This document shows, piece after piece, positions 26,377 to 35,909 of a stretch of 64,000 nt of DNA. The notes under the pieces were generated by a model. The model was not told the DNA's origin. It ran no database searches and was given only the letters and a program-made list of their open reading frames with translations. Numbering within the stretch: the stretch's first letter is position 1; the number at the start of each line of letters is the position of its first letter. The DNA is from Sedimentitalea sp041224545 (GTDB taxonomy: Bacteria > Pseudomonadota > Alphaproteobacteria > Rhodobacterales > Rhodobacteraceae). Location of the stretch: contig NZ_JBGFGP010000108.1 of assembly GCF_041224545.1 (NCBI RefSeq), forward strand, positions 76,469 to 140,468. The letters are read 5' to 3'. The translations under genes and the position numbers were made by a program.

Positions 26377-26411
26377 TTGCTCTCTCTCTTTCTGAACCGG
26401 ACGCCGGAACG

Positions 26412-27161
26412 TCAGATGGTACGGCCACCATCGACTTCGAGGATGACACCGGTGATGAAATCCGCCTCGTCCGAGCCGAGATAGAGCGCCGCATTGGCAA
26501 TGTCGCGTGGCTCGGACAGACGTCCGAGCGGGATGGTGGCTATGAATTTTTCCCGGTTCTCCGGCGTGTCCGGCACACCCATGAATTTCTCCAACAGCCC
26601 GGTCACGCCCATGACCGGCGCGATGCCGCAGACCCGGATATTGTCCGGTGCCAGTTCGACCGCGAGCGACCGGGTCATCAGGTTCACGGCTCCCTTTGAC
26701 GAATTGTACCAGGTCAGCCCGGGCCGCGGCCGGATTCCGGCGGTTGAGCCGACATTGATCATCACCCCGCCCCCTTGCTTGCGCCAGAGCGGCACACAGG
26801 TCTTGGTCATGTGAAAGATCGACAGCACGTTGACATCATAGATCTTGCGAAACGTCGCTTCGTCCGTTTCCATCAGCGGCTTGTTGGCGTTGGTCCAGCC
26901 GGCGTTGTTGATCACGATGTCGAGGCTGCCGAACGCGTCGGTCACCTGGGCCACGGCCGCCTCGACCTGATCACCCTGCGCCACGTCGCAGGTTACCGCG
27001 ATGGCATCTTCACCCAGTTCCTCGGCCACGGCGCGGGCGCCTTCGGCATCGATGTCGCAAATCGCGACCTTCGCCCCTTCGCGAATATAGGTTTCGGCAA
27101 TACCCTTGCCAAAACCCGAAGCCGCACCGGTCACCATTGTCGTCTTGCCTTGAAGTCTCAC
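26412..27161 (-). CDS. SDR-family NAD(P)-dependent oxidoreductase
   Basis: A 249-residue classical short-chain dehydrogenase. The cofactor loop TGAASGFGKG near the N-terminus, NNAG (DIVINNAGWTN), the catalytic serine in INVGSTAGIRPRPG and YxxxK in WYNSSKGAV are visible. Notably the catalytic tyrosine appears as WYNSSKG, which keeps the Y-x3-K spacing. A GTG at 27161 with an upstream GGAG is the likely start. Together with the neighbouring aldehyde dehydrogenase it suggests oxidation of an alcohol or hydroxyacyl intermediate. Confidence 0.86.
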   Translation of the reverse strand: MRLQGKTTMVTGAASGFGKGIAETYIREGAKVAICDIDAEGARAVAEELGEDAIAVTCDVAQGDQVEAAVAQVTDAFGSLDIVINNAGWTNANKPLMETDEATFRKIYDVNVLSIFHMTKTCVPLWRKQGGGVMINVGSTAGIRPRPGLTWYNSSKGAVNLMTRSLAVELAPDNIRVCGIAPVMGVTGLLEKFMGVPDTPENREKFIATIPLGRLSEPRDIANAALYLGSDEADFITGVILEVDGGRTI

Positions 27162-27240
27162 CTGCGTTCTCCGTTGTGCTGATCTGAGTGTGTTGTGGAT
27201 CGACCTCGCGGGTCGCATCGCATTCTGTCGCGCATGGGGC

Positions 27241-28710
27241 TCACCCGTGGTTGTTCACCACGGTCTTGATGTGGGAAAACTCCAGCAGCGCAGCAAATCC
27301 CTTTTCGCGACCATGCCCGGACTTGCGGACACCGCCGAAAGGCAGTTCGACGCCGCCGCCCGCACCATAGCCATTGATAAAGACCTGGCCGCAGCGCAGC
27401 GCCTTGGCGACGCGCTGCTGTCGAGCGCCATCCCGTGTCCAGATCGCGGCCACCAGACCGTAATCCGTGCCATTGGCTATACGGATTGCGTCGGCTTCGT
27501 CATCAAAGGGGATCATGGCCAGAACCGGGCCGAATACCTCTTCCTGCGCGATCCGGGCGTCCGGCGCACAGGGACCAAAGACCGCCGGCGCCACATAAAA
27601 ACCGCCCTCGGGCGCCTCGAAAGAGATGCCACCGCGCGCGATGAGCGGTGCATCGGCAGTCTCGATATATTCTTCTACCCGGCGTTTCTGCCTGGCGGAA
27701 ATCAATGGCCCCAGCACCGCCGCCTCGTCCGACGCACTGGCGCTGATGCCCTCGAAAGCGGCCTTCAACCGGGTCTCGACGCGGTCCCAGAGGCTGCGAT
27801 GCACCAGCACGCGGGTGCCTGCCGAACAGGTCTGCCCGCCGTTCTGGATCAGCGCGTTGATCACCACGGGAATGGCCGCATCGAGATCGGCGTCTTCGAA
27901 CAGGATCTGCGGCGACTTGCCGCCCAGTTCCAGCGTGCAGCCGATGAAATTGCGCGCGGCCGCGATCTGGATCATCACACCGACTTCGGGCGAGCCGGTG
28001 AAAGAGATGAAATCAATGTCCGGATGTTCCGATAGCGCCTTGCCCGCCACATCCCCGCGCCCGGTCACGATGTTCAGCGCGCCGGGCGGGAAGCCTGCCT
28101 CGACCGACAGTTCACCGATGCGCAGGGCCGTCAGGCACGCATCTTCCGCGGGCTTGAGCACCGTCGCATTGCCCATGGCCAGTGCCGGGGCGACCGAGCG
28201 GCCGAACATCTGCGCCGGGTAATTCCAGGGAATGATATGTCCGGTGACGCCGTGAGGTTCGCGCTGTACCTCGACATTGTAGCCCGGCAGGAAGGGAATG
28301 ATCTCTCCATGCACCTTGTCGGCGGCACCGCCGTAAAACTCGAAATAGCGGGCCGTCACCTGCATGTCGGCACGCGCCTGCAAGATGGGTTTGCCATTGT
28401 CGGCGCTTTCCAGCTGCGCCAGATCTTCGGCATGCTCCAGGATCAGCGCAGACAGGCGCAGCATGAGGCGCCCGCGCTCGGTCGCCGAAAGCTTGCTCCA
28501 GGCACCGCCGTCAAAGGCTGCGCGGGCCGCCGCGACGGCGGCATCGACATCCTCGGGGCCGCTGTCGGCGATCGCCGCGAACCGCTGACCGTCCAGCGGC
28601 GAGAGGACGTCGAACTCGGCCCCCGTGCCAGCCGGCACAAAGGCGTTGCCGATCAGGTTCAGGGGCCTGGGCAGCACAAGGCCGCGCTTGCTGACTGGGA
28701 AATCTTTCAT
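27241..28710 (-). CDS. NAD(P)-dependent aldehyde dehydrogenase
   Basis: A 489-residue aldehyde dehydrogenase that oxidises an aldehyde to its acid. The NAD contact and catalytic blocks are visible: IIPWNYPAQMFGRSVAPALA, FTGSPEVGVM, TLELGGKSPQILFEDADLDA (general-base glutamate) and NGGQTCSAGTRVLVH (nucleophilic cysteine). C-terminal ELPFGGVRKSGHGREKG is standard. Its start overlaps the livF stop (ATGA), placing it inside the transporter operon. The substrate is probably a breakdown intermediate of whatever the Liv system imports. Confidence 0.92.
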   Translation of the reverse strand: MKDFPVSKRGLVLPRPLNLIGNAFVPAGTGAEFDVLSPLDGQRFAAIADSGPEDVDAAVAAARAAFDGGAWSKLSATERGRLMLRLSALILEHAEDLAQLESADNGKPILQARADMQVTARYFEFYGGAADKVHGEIIPFLPGYNVEVQREPHGVTGHIIPWNYPAQMFGRSVAPALAMGNATVLKPAEDACLTALRIGELSVEAGFPPGALNIVTGRGDVAGKALSEHPDIDFISFTGSPEVGVMIQIAAARNFIGCTLELGGKSPQILFEDADLDAAIPVVINALIQNGGQTCSAGTRVLVHRSLWDRVETRLKAAFEGISASASDEAAVLGPLISARQKRRVEEYIETADAPLIARGGISFEAPEGGFYVAPAVFGPCAPDARIAQEEVFGPVLAMIPFDDEADAIRIANGTDYGLVAAIWTRDGARQQRVAKALRCGQVFINGYGAGGGVELPFGGVRKSGHGREKGFAALLEFSHIKTVVNNHG

Positions 28711-29390
28711 GCCGTTTTCCTTTCCGGGTCAAGCGACCCCTCAGAGACCTCGCCGCGTTCGATGACCAGCGTCCGGCTGGCGAAACCGCGCAACAGCGAG
28801 GGATTGGATTCTGTGATGACAAGGGTAATGCTGCGATCGCTGTCCCGCAGGGCGCGCAGCGCATCGGCGTAGCGCAGGGCCAGCGCCGGCGCGAGGCCTT
28901 GGAACGGCTCGTCCAGCATCACCAGCTTGGTCCCCAGCATCAGCGCCCGCGCCAGGGCAACCATCTTGCCCTGCCCGCCCGATACGTTGCCCGCCGGACG
29001 GTTCGCCATTTCCCGCAATTCGGGAAGAATGTCATAGACCCTGTCCAGCCTGCGCCGCGTCTCGACCGGACCAAGCCTGGCGGCATCGGCGGGCAGCAGG
29101 ATATTCTCTTCGACCGTGAAGGCTGAGAACAGCCGCCGGTCTTCCGGTGAATATCCGATGCCGAGACCGGGCCGTTTCGGTGGCGCAACCGAGCCGAGGG
29201 ACTTTCCCTCGAACAGGATTTCGCCCGTCTGCATCTTGGTAAAGCCCATGATGGTGCGCAAAAGCGTGGTCTTGCCCGCGCCATTGCGCCCGATCAGGGC
29301 CAGGGTCTCGGCGGCCTCGACGCGAAAGGTCAGGTTGCGCAGGATCCCGATGATTCCGATCGAGGCGCTCACATCGCGAAATTCAAGCAT
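28707..29390 (-). CDS. livF: branched-chain-type ABC importer ATPase LivF
   Basis: A 227-residue nucleotide-binding subunit. Walker A is IGRNGAGKTTLLRTIMG, the signature is VSGGQGKMVALARALM, and Walker B is KLVMLDEPFQGLAP. The signature has GQGKM where LivF usually has GQQQM. It pairs with LivG. The start overlaps the livG stop by one base (TGATG). Confidence 0.92.
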   Translation of the reverse strand: MLEFRDVSASIGIIGILRNLTFRVEAAETLALIGRNGAGKTTLLRTIMGFTKMQTGEILFEGKSLGSVAPPKRPGLGIGYSPEDRRLFSAFTVEENILLPADAARLGPVETRRRLDRVYDILPELREMANRPAGNVSGGQGKMVALARALMLGTKLVMLDEPFQGLAPALALRYADALRALRDSDRSITLVITESNPSLLRGFASRTLVIERGEVSEGSLDPERKTA

Positions 29391-30163
29391 CAGGCCACTT
29401 CCTCGCCAATGACATCGCGGATGACGTCGGGGTGTTCGAGCATCTCTTCGGGTGTGCCGCGCAACTGCACATTGCCTGCATTCCAGACCGCGACCTCGTC
29501 GGCATAGCGCGACACGATCCCCATGTCGTGTTCGACGAAAACCGACGTCACCCCGGCTTCGGCCAGAGCACCAACAAGTATTTCCATCACCTCGTGCTTC
29601 TGGGAAGACGCCACGCCGGACGTGGGTTCATCCATCAGCAGAAGCCGCGGCTTCAGGGCCAGAGCAACGGCAATGTCGATCAGCTTGCGCTGCCCTTCGG
29701 ACAGCTCGACCACCACGCGGTCGGCCACATCGGCGCAGTTTACCAGATCAAGCAGGTGCATCATCTCGTCACGCTGCCTGATCCTGTGCAGGCTTTGCAG
29801 CGGGTTGCGCAGCCCTTCGCGCGCCGCCGCCGAGATCAGCAGGTTTTCCAGCGCCGTATGCTCGGTGAAAAGCTGCGGGATCTGAAACGCCCGCGCGACA
29901 CCGCGCCGAACGATCTTGCGCGGCGGCAGTGCGCTGATGTCCTCGCCTTCCAGAAAGACCTTGCCCTGTTGCGGCTTGAGCCAGCCGGTGCAGATGTTCA
30001 GGAAGGTGGTCTTGCCCGCCCCGTTGGGACCGATGATGGCAAGGTTGCGCCAGGCCTCGATCTGCATCGAGACATTGTTGGCTGCGGTCACGCCACCGAA
30101 CCTGATGACCAGATCGCGGGTTTCCAGCAGCGGCGGCGTGCCCGATCTCGGTGTCGCGTTCAT
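29390..30163 (-). CDS. livG: branched-chain-type ABC importer ATPase LivG
   Basis: A 257-residue ATPase. Walker A is IGPNGAGKTTFLNICTGW; the LivG-type segment RGVARAFQIPQLFTEHTALE follows. The signature lies around VVELSEGQRKLIDIAVAL and Walker B is LLLMDEPTSGVAS. FVEHDMGIVSRYADEVAVWN supplies the switch histidine. It overlaps livM by four bases. Confidence 0.92.
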   Translation of the reverse strand: MNATPRSGTPPLLETRDLVIRFGGVTAANNVSMQIEAWRNLAIIGPNGAGKTTFLNICTGWLKPQQGKVFLEGEDISALPPRKIVRRGVARAFQIPQLFTEHTALENLLISAAAREGLRNPLQSLHRIRQRDEMMHLLDLVNCADVADRVVVELSEGQRKLIDIAVALALKPRLLLMDEPTSGVASSQKHEVMEILVGALAEAGVTSVFVEHDMGIVSRYADEVAVWNAGNVQLRGTPEEMLEHPDVIRDVIGEEVA

Positions 30164-31188
30164 TTGGCCTCCTCCGCTGTTCCCGGTCGCTGGCTGCTCA
30201 TCTTGCGGTGACCGATCAGGGTATCGGCGATACCCATGATCCCGCCCGGCGCAAACAGGATGATGACCAGCAGGAAGCTTCCCAGCAGAAGCTGCCAGAC
30301 GTCACCCGCAAAGGCCGAGGCATAGATCCGCACGACCTCGTAGATCAGCGCGCCGATAAAGGCACCGCGCACCGAACCTGCGCCGCCAAGCACGGCAATG
30401 AAAACCATTTCCGCAGAACGCACCCACCAGACATATTCCGGTGTCACCACACCCTGCGTCAACGCCATGAGCGACCCGCCGACACCGCAGAGCGCCGCAG
30501 ACAGCATGTAGCCCGACAACAATACGCGCCTTGGCGACAAACCGAGATATTCAAGCCGCGTTTCGTTGGTCTTGATGGTCTGGAAAATCTGCCCGACAGG
30601 CGAGGCGAACCAGCGCAGCGTAAACCAGCCGAGCACAACCATAAGCACGATCGAAAGGTAGAATATCACCGCCTCGAAATCGGAGCGTTCCATGACCATC
30701 CCAAGGACCGCCGGGCGTGCCAGGCGAATGCCGTCGGCCCCGCCGGTGACATGATAGAACTTTTCGAGAATCGACCAGAAGATCATCGAGAAGGCCAGGT
30801 TGAGCATTCCGAAGAAGATCCCCCGGTAGCGCACCACGAAAAGCCCCACGAGCAACCCGCTGACGGCGGCTCCGCCGACCCCGGCCACAAGCACAAGGAT
30901 CAGATCCGCCTCGGGCAGCGACGCCATCAGGAAAGCACCGACATAAGCCGAGATGCCGAAGAATAGCGCATGACCGAAAGAAACCTGCCCCGCCCGCAGC
31001 AGGACGGTGACCCCCAGTACAGCAAGCCCCTTGGCCAGCGCAAGATTGATCAGCAACTGCATGGAGGGCGCGATGAAAGGCACCGCCGCCAGCAACAGGA
31101 TTCCCAGCAATGTCAGAATCGCGCGTATCGAAGGCATGGCACCGGATTTCGCGCTGTCCGATGTCGGGTGTCGTGTCGTATCGCTCAT
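30160..31188 (-). CDS. livM: branched-chain-type ABC importer permease LivM
   Basis: A 342-residue permease with about ten hydrophobic helices and the LivM hallmarks GQVSFGHALFFGISAYVGAF and a cytosolic loop before ALCGVGGSLMAL (GxAGxLxA-type motif). C-terminal GGAGSVRGAFIGALIYEVVR follows the family. It forms the channel with LivH. Confidence 0.9.
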   Translation of the reverse strand: MSDTTRHPTSDSAKSGAMPSIRAILTLLGILLLAAVPFIAPSMQLLINLALAKGLAVLGVTVLLRAGQVSFGHALFFGISAYVGAFLMASLPEADLILVLVAGVGGAAVSGLLVGLFVVRYRGIFFGMLNLAFSMIFWSILEKFYHVTGGADGIRLARPAVLGMVMERSDFEAVIFYLSIVLMVVLGWFTLRWFASPVGQIFQTIKTNETRLEYLGLSPRRVLLSGYMLSAALCGVGGSLMALTQGVVTPEYVWWVRSAEMVFIAVLGGAGSVRGAFIGALIYEVVRIYASAFAGDVWQLLLGSFLLVIILFAPGGIMGIADTLIGHRKMSSQRPGTAEEAK

Positions 31189-31197
31189 GCGGTGTCC

Positions 31198-32103
31198 TCA
31201 GATCTTGCGGGCGACAGGGCTGCCGAAGAGTCCCTCGGGGCGCACGAGCAGGACCAGCACCATGATGAGATATGGCACGAGAACGGCGACCTCGGGCCAG
31301 ACATAGACCGCGAAAGACCGGCCAAGGCCAATCATCAGAGCGGCGACCGCGGCCCCGCCGATCTGCCCCAGACCCGCAGTGGCGACCACGGCGAACGACA
31401 GCACGATCATGTCGGCGCCCATACCGGGCAGGATCGACGTGGTCGGCGACGCAAGCGCGCCGCCAAGACCGGCGAGCACCGCGCCAACCATGAAGGTAAA
31501 CAGGAATACGCGGTCGGCATCTATCCCGATGGATTGCGCCGCCTCGCGGTCTTCCGTGGTGGCCAGGATCAGCTTGCCGATCACCGTCCGGCGCAGAAAG
31601 AAGCGCAGCCCGAGCAGCAGGCCGGTGGCGACCACCGGCAGCAGGATCAACTGGTAGACCGTATATGTCACGCCGAAGACGGTCACATTTCCCAGGGCCT
31701 GCAGGACGCGGGCCTCGAAATAGGGCTGCGAACCCCAGACCAGCCGCTGCACGTCCTCAAGGATCATGAAGACGGCGAAGGTGACGAGAAGCTGCAGGAC
31801 TTCTGGCTTGTCATAGATCCGCCGCAACAACAGCCACTCGATCGGCCCCCCGAGGGCCACCCCCACGAGGGCGGCCGAGACAATCATCAGCGGAAAAGCG
31901 AACACCGGCGCGAAACCGAGCGCCAGGAAATAGCCGCTCAGGGACACCGTGACATAGGCGCCGATCGCGTAAAGCGACCCGTGGGCGACATTCAGGATGC
32001 GCATGACGCCGAAAATCAGGGTCAGACCGAGCGCCACGATGAACACCAGCGCCGCATAGGAGATCCCGTCGAACAGAGCGAGCAGGAAGATCGTCAGGTT
32101 CAT
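31198..32103 (-). CDS. livH: branched-chain-type ABC importer permease LivH
   Basis: A 301-residue permease. The N-terminus LTIFLLALFDGISYAALVFI leads to the LivH motif GVMRILNVAHGSLYAIGAYV. GAVLAGLGGALASPTTSILP is the conserved loop. It lies nine bases before livM and follows the binding-protein gene after about 157 bases. Confidence 0.9.
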   Translation of the reverse strand: MNLTIFLLALFDGISYAALVFIVALGLTLIFGVMRILNVAHGSLYAIGAYVTVSLSGYFLALGFAPVFAFPLMIVSAALVGVALGGPIEWLLLRRIYDKPEVLQLLVTFAVFMILEDVQRLVWGSQPYFEARVLQALGNVTVFGVTYTVYQLILLPVVATGLLLGLRFFLRRTVIGKLILATTEDREAAQSIGIDADRVFLFTFMVGAVLAGLGGALASPTTSILPGMGADMIVLSFAVVATAGLGQIGGAAVAALMIGLGRSFAVYVWPEVAVLVPYLIMVLVLLVRPEGLFGSPVARKI

Positions 32104-32260
32104 GAAACCGCCTCTCGTTGGTGGACCGTCAAGCCGCCCGGTGAAAGGCGCGCAGGATGCCTCGCCACGACATGCCTCCGGCCCTGCCCAAGCGCCATTT
32201 CCTGCGGGTTGTCCTCACATTGCATCTGATGATGCCATCCGTGGACAACCCGCGACGGTA

Positions 32261-33550
32261 TCACTTTTCATATGTCGAGACTGTCAGGCTGTCGGCGAAG
32301 CCCGCATCGAGCCCCTTGATCCAGTCCAGAGAGACCTCACCCAGCGGCGGCAGAAGGTCTTCGCCGTCAAAGATCATGATGTTCTCGAGGGTCGCGAACG
32401 GGTAGTCGCCATTTTGGACGGAAGTCCCCATGAGTTGCGACTCGACACCCTGATTGTCCTCGCGCAAGTGCAGAGAGCGACCGAGGCCCTGGAACTCCAG
32501 CCCTTCGAAGGCCGCCAGAAGCTGGTCCTTGCTTGGCCAGTCGACGCCATTCTCGGCAATGGCCTTGTCATAGGCGGCCGTCAGCGCGGCAATCGCCTGA
32601 CTGGCGTGGAAGACCGGATAGACCGGGATATCGCCGGTGGCTTGCTTGTATTGCTCCATGAAGCTCTTGAAATCCGCGTCATCGCGACGCTCGGGGTGCA
32701 GGAAATAATGATCCCCGCGGGCGCCGATGATGTGCCCGGCAGGCAGGCTGCTGCCCAGCCGTTCAAGCGAGCTTTCGGCCAGCGGCAGAACGAAGGTCGA
32801 CGTGTTCATCAGGCCGCGTTGGAACGCCTGCTGCACGAAGGTATCGAGATCCGCACCCCAGGATGTGGAGAGGATAACGTCAGGCCGCAAGGCCTGCAGG
32901 CGCGAAATCTCGGTTGAGAAGTCAGGCGCGCCGAATTTCGGGAAGAACTCGCCCACGACTTCGACATCCGGCTTCATGACCTGCAGCGCAGTGTAGAAGA
33001 TATCCCAACTGTCACGGCCCCAGGCGTAATCTTGATTGACCACGGCAATGGTCTTGAAGTCAGGCTTGGTCTTGAGCAGGTAGGTCACCGCCGCCAGCAT
33101 TTCCGAGGTGGCATTCCCTTGCGTGCGGAAGACGTAGTCATAGCTGTTTTCCTCGAAGATGCGCTGCGTGCCGCAGTCCCACATCAGGTTCGGAACCTTC
33201 AGATCCTCGGCCAGCGGCGCCAGCGTCTGGCAGTTGCCCGAAGAGATCGAGGCCAGCATGACCTCGGCGCCACCGCTCTGGGCGACCCGGCGGTATTCCG
33301 ACGTCAGGGCTTCGGCGCCGGCCCCCTCGTCGATATAGGTCACCTCGATCGGCACGCCGTTGACGCCGCCTTCTGAATTGATGTTCTCGACCAGGATATT
33401 CATTGCATCGCGTGCCGGAACACCGAACACCGAAGCGGGGCCGGTCAAAAAGGTGGTCATGCCGATCTTGAGCGTCTCGGGCTTGTCAGCGGCGAGAGCC
33501 GCAAACGGCAGCCCGGCGCAAAGCATGGTCATCGTCAACAGGTTCTTCAT
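32261..33550 (-). CDS. Liv-type periplasmic substrate-binding protein
   Basis: A 429-residue type I periplasmic binding protein. A signal peptide (MKNLLTMTMLCAGLPFAALA) precedes LKIGMTTFLTGPASVFGVPA and the alternating domain, with the ligand-site segment MLASISSGNCQTLAPLAEDL. It is longer than LivJ (about 345 residues), as seen in receptors for aromatic acids, amides or other catabolic substrates. RBS GAGGAAATCCAAG precedes the ATG. A 34-base gap separates it from the cyclase gene. Confidence 0.88.
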   Translation of the reverse strand: MKNLLTMTMLCAGLPFAALAADKPETLKIGMTTFLTGPASVFGVPARDAMNILVENINSEGGVNGVPIEVTYIDEGAGAEALTSEYRRVAQSGGAEVMLASISSGNCQTLAPLAEDLKVPNLMWDCGTQRIFEENSYDYVFRTQGNATSEMLAAVTYLLKTKPDFKTIAVVNQDYAWGRDSWDIFYTALQVMKPDVEVVGEFFPKFGAPDFSTEISRLQALRPDVILSTSWGADLDTFVQQAFQRGLMNTSTFVLPLAESSLERLGSSLPAGHIIGARGDHYFLHPERRDDADFKSFMEQYKQATGDIPVYPVFHASQAIAALTAAYDKAIAENGVDWPSKDQLLAAFEGLEFQGLGRSLHLREDNQGVESQLMGTSVQNGDYPFATLENIMIFDGEDLLPPLGEVSLDWIKGLDAGFADSLTVSTYEK

Positions 33551-33584
33551 CTTGGATTTCCTCCCGGATTTCAGTGCAGATCGG

Positions 33585-34595
33585 TCAGCGGATCGCGATG
33601 GGGTTGATGATCATCTGCACGGCCCCCTTCACGCGGGCTTGGCCCAGAACGAACATGAATTCGTGAACGTCATCCGCTGCAAGGGCGCGCGTATCCATGT
33701 TTTCCAGAATGTAGATACCATTCTCGGGTTGCAGGATCTGATGTGCGCGAAAGGCCTCTCCCTCGACCTCGGCGGGCACGACTTCCATGCCCCAGGTGTC
33801 CGCGCCGACGGCCATGACACCGATCTCTGCCAGGTATTCCGCGCCGCTTACGCCCAGCCCGGGTTCTGCCGCGCCGAACCGTTCCGGGTCGGCATTGTCA
33901 CCTTCCAGCAGGTCCATCCAGTTGGAATTGAACAGGACCACATCGCCCTCGCGCAACTCGACCGACTGGGCCTCGGCAGCCGCCTTGATGTCTTCTGCGG
34001 TATAGGCCGTGCCTTCCTCGACCATGTCGGTGCCAAAGTATTCGGCCATGTCGAGCATGACACCGCGCCCGACCAGACCCGGCAGCTTTTCAAGACCCAA
34101 TTGGCTCAGCCCGGACGCCGGCGCGAAATCGGCATAGGTGCGCCCACCGTAATAGACGTGATCGACACCCGCGTGACCCAGCCCGTCGATCTGCGGACCG
34201 ATGCCCAGCCAGCCCATGAATATGTCGTCGTTGTAGGTGAACTTGTTTTCGCCCAGACCCGAGTTGCCGTTCTGACCCGGTTGCAGGACGGTCACCGACA
34301 GGCTGCGGGGCGGAAAGGCCGGCGTGTCCGAGCCGACGATCATGCCGAGGCTGTATACCTTGCCGTCAGTGACCAGTTCGGCCGCCAGCTTGACCCGCTC
34401 TGCAGTCATGTGGTTGGCCGCGCCCAGCTCGTCCTCGGCTCCCCATCTATGATCTGCCCATTCCGGAGGAGCGGTCTCCTGTGCTGCTGCCGCTCCGATC
34501 GAAGCCGCAAGCGCGACGGCTGCAAGTCCGGTCAATCGCGCGGTCGTTCCGACGGCGGCGCAATTGCAACTACCAATGTTCCGTTGAACCCTCAT
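33585..34595 (-). CDS. exported cyclase-family hydrolase (kynurenine-formamidase-like fold)
   Basis: A 336-residue protein with a clear signal peptide: TGLAAVALAASIGAAAAQ ends near residue 39. The body belongs to the cyclase family (PF04199): RWGAEDELGAANHM near the start and a metal-site-like QIDGLGHAGVDH where formamidases show HxGTHxDxxxH. GDVVLFNSNWMDL is the usual second block. Only part of the metal motif is retained. First gene of the Liv operon, preceded by AGGAGG. A periplasmic enzyme that acts before uptake is the natural reading, but its substrate is unknown. Confidence 0.75.
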   Translation of the reverse strand: MRVQRNIGSCNCAAVGTTARLTGLAAVALAASIGAAAAQETAPPEWADHRWGAEDELGAANHMTAERVKLAAELVTDGKVYSLGMIVGSDTPAFPPRSLSVTVLQPGQNGNSGLGENKFTYNDDIFMGWLGIGPQIDGLGHAGVDHVYYGGRTYADFAPASGLSQLGLEKLPGLVGRGVMLDMAEYFGTDMVEEGTAYTAEDIKAAAEAQSVELREGDVVLFNSNWMDLLEGDNADPERFGAAEPGLGVSGAEYLAEIGVMAVGADTWGMEVVPAEVEGEAFRAHQILQPENGIYILENMDTRALAADDVHEFMFVLGQARVKGAVQMIINPIAIR

Positions 34596-34781
34596 CGCTT
34601 CCTCCTAGAGCTTAGAGATGTGCAGGAGCCTAAGGTCAGACCGCGATCAGCCGCCAATACCGTGATGCAATTCCGGTCATAGCGTTAACCTATGTCCCGG
34701 GCTAAATTGCGTTTCACATCGCGCCCGGCGTCCTAGTTTAGCCGGAAGAGGAATCGAATTGGCCAGCGGGAGGATGCCACC

Positions 34782-35909
34782 ATGAAGATTGAAGCTGCCG
34801 TGCTGACGCGCACAGGGATAGAGCGTGATTTCGAAGCCGCCAATGCGCTGGAGGTACGCGAGGTCGATCTGGCCGGGCCGGGACCGGGCGAGGTGCTGAT
34901 CCGGATCGCGGCCGCAGGCGTCTGTCATTCCGACCTTTCGGTGATCAACGGCACACGGCCCCGACCGCTGCCCATGGTCCTGGGGCACGAGGCCTCGGGC
35001 TTTGTGCAGGAGGTCGGACAGGGTGTCGATGACCTGTCGCCGGGTGATCACGTGGTGTGCATTTTCGCACCGGGATGCGGCAATTGCCTGCCCTGTGCCG
35101 AAGGTCGCCCGGCACTTTGCACGCGCGCCGCCGCGCATCACGGCATCGGCGAACTGATGACTGGGCATCGGCGGCTGGCGATGGATGGCAGCCCTGTGAA
35201 CCATCACGTCGGTGTCTCTGCCTTTGCCAGCCATGCGGTGGTCGCGCGTCAGTCCCTGGTGAAAGTCGATATCGACCTTCCTCCGCATATTTCCGCTCTC
35301 TTTTCCTGCGCAATGCTGACCGGAGCCGGAGCGGTATTCAACACGGCGCGGGTCATGCCCGGGTCCAGGGTCGCGGTCTTCGGGCTGGGCGGTGTCGGTC
35401 TTTCGGCCGTCCTCGGTGCCGCGGCGGCCGGAGCAGGAGAGATCATCGCCATCGACACGTTCGAAACAAAGATGCAGACCGCGCTGGACATGGGTGCGAC
35501 ACGTGCGATCAAGGCCGATGCCGATACCATCGAAACCATCCGGGAGGCCACCGGCGGGGGCGTCGACGTGGCGATCGAACTGGCCGGGTCGAGCCGCGCA
35601 CTCGAGACCGCCTGGAGCTGCACCTGCCGTGGTGGTCTGACCGTCACCGCCGGCCTGCCGCATCCGGATGAACGCATGTCACTGAACGCGCTGCAGCTTG
35701 TTGCCGAGGAACGCACGTTGAAGGGCAGCTACATCGGCTCCTGCGTGCCGCAGCGCGACCTGCCCCGCATGTTCTCGCTTCATGCGCAGGGCAAACTGCC
35801 GGTCGAAAAGATGCTGACCCATCGCGTGAAACTGGCCGATATCAATCGCGCGATGGACCAGCTCGACCAGGGCACCGCGATCCGTCAGGTGATCGAGTTC
35901 GACAGATGA
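34782..35909 (+). CDS. zinc-dependent alcohol dehydrogenase (MDR superfamily)
   Basis: A 375-residue class III-like dehydrogenase. Catalytic zinc ligands sit in AAAGVCHSDLSVI and LPMVLGHEASG; the structural zinc lobe is CGNCLPCAEGRPALC, with all four cysteines. The cofactor loop is RVAVFGLGGVGLSAVLGAAA. It diverges from the cyclase-Liv operon over about 186 bases and overlaps the LysR gene (ATGA at 35906). An alcohol from the same catabolic route is a plausible substrate. Confidence 0.9.
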   Translation: MKIEAAVLTRTGIERDFEAANALEVREVDLAGPGPGEVLIRIAAAGVCHSDLSVINGTRPRPLPMVLGHEASGFVQEVGQGVDDLSPGDHVVCIFAPGCGNCLPCAEGRPALCTRAAAHHGIGELMTGHRRLAMDGSPVNHHVGVSAFASHAVVARQSLVKVDIDLPPHISALFSCAMLTGAGAVFNTARVMPGSRVAVFGLGGVGLSAVLGAAAAGAGEIIAIDTFETKMQTALDMGATRAIKADADTIETIREATGGGVDVAIELAGSSRALETAWSCTCRGGLTVTAGLPHPDERMSLNALQLVAEERTLKGSYIGSCVPQRDLPRMFSLHAQGKLPVEKMLTHRVKLADINRAMDQLDQGTAIRQVIEFDR

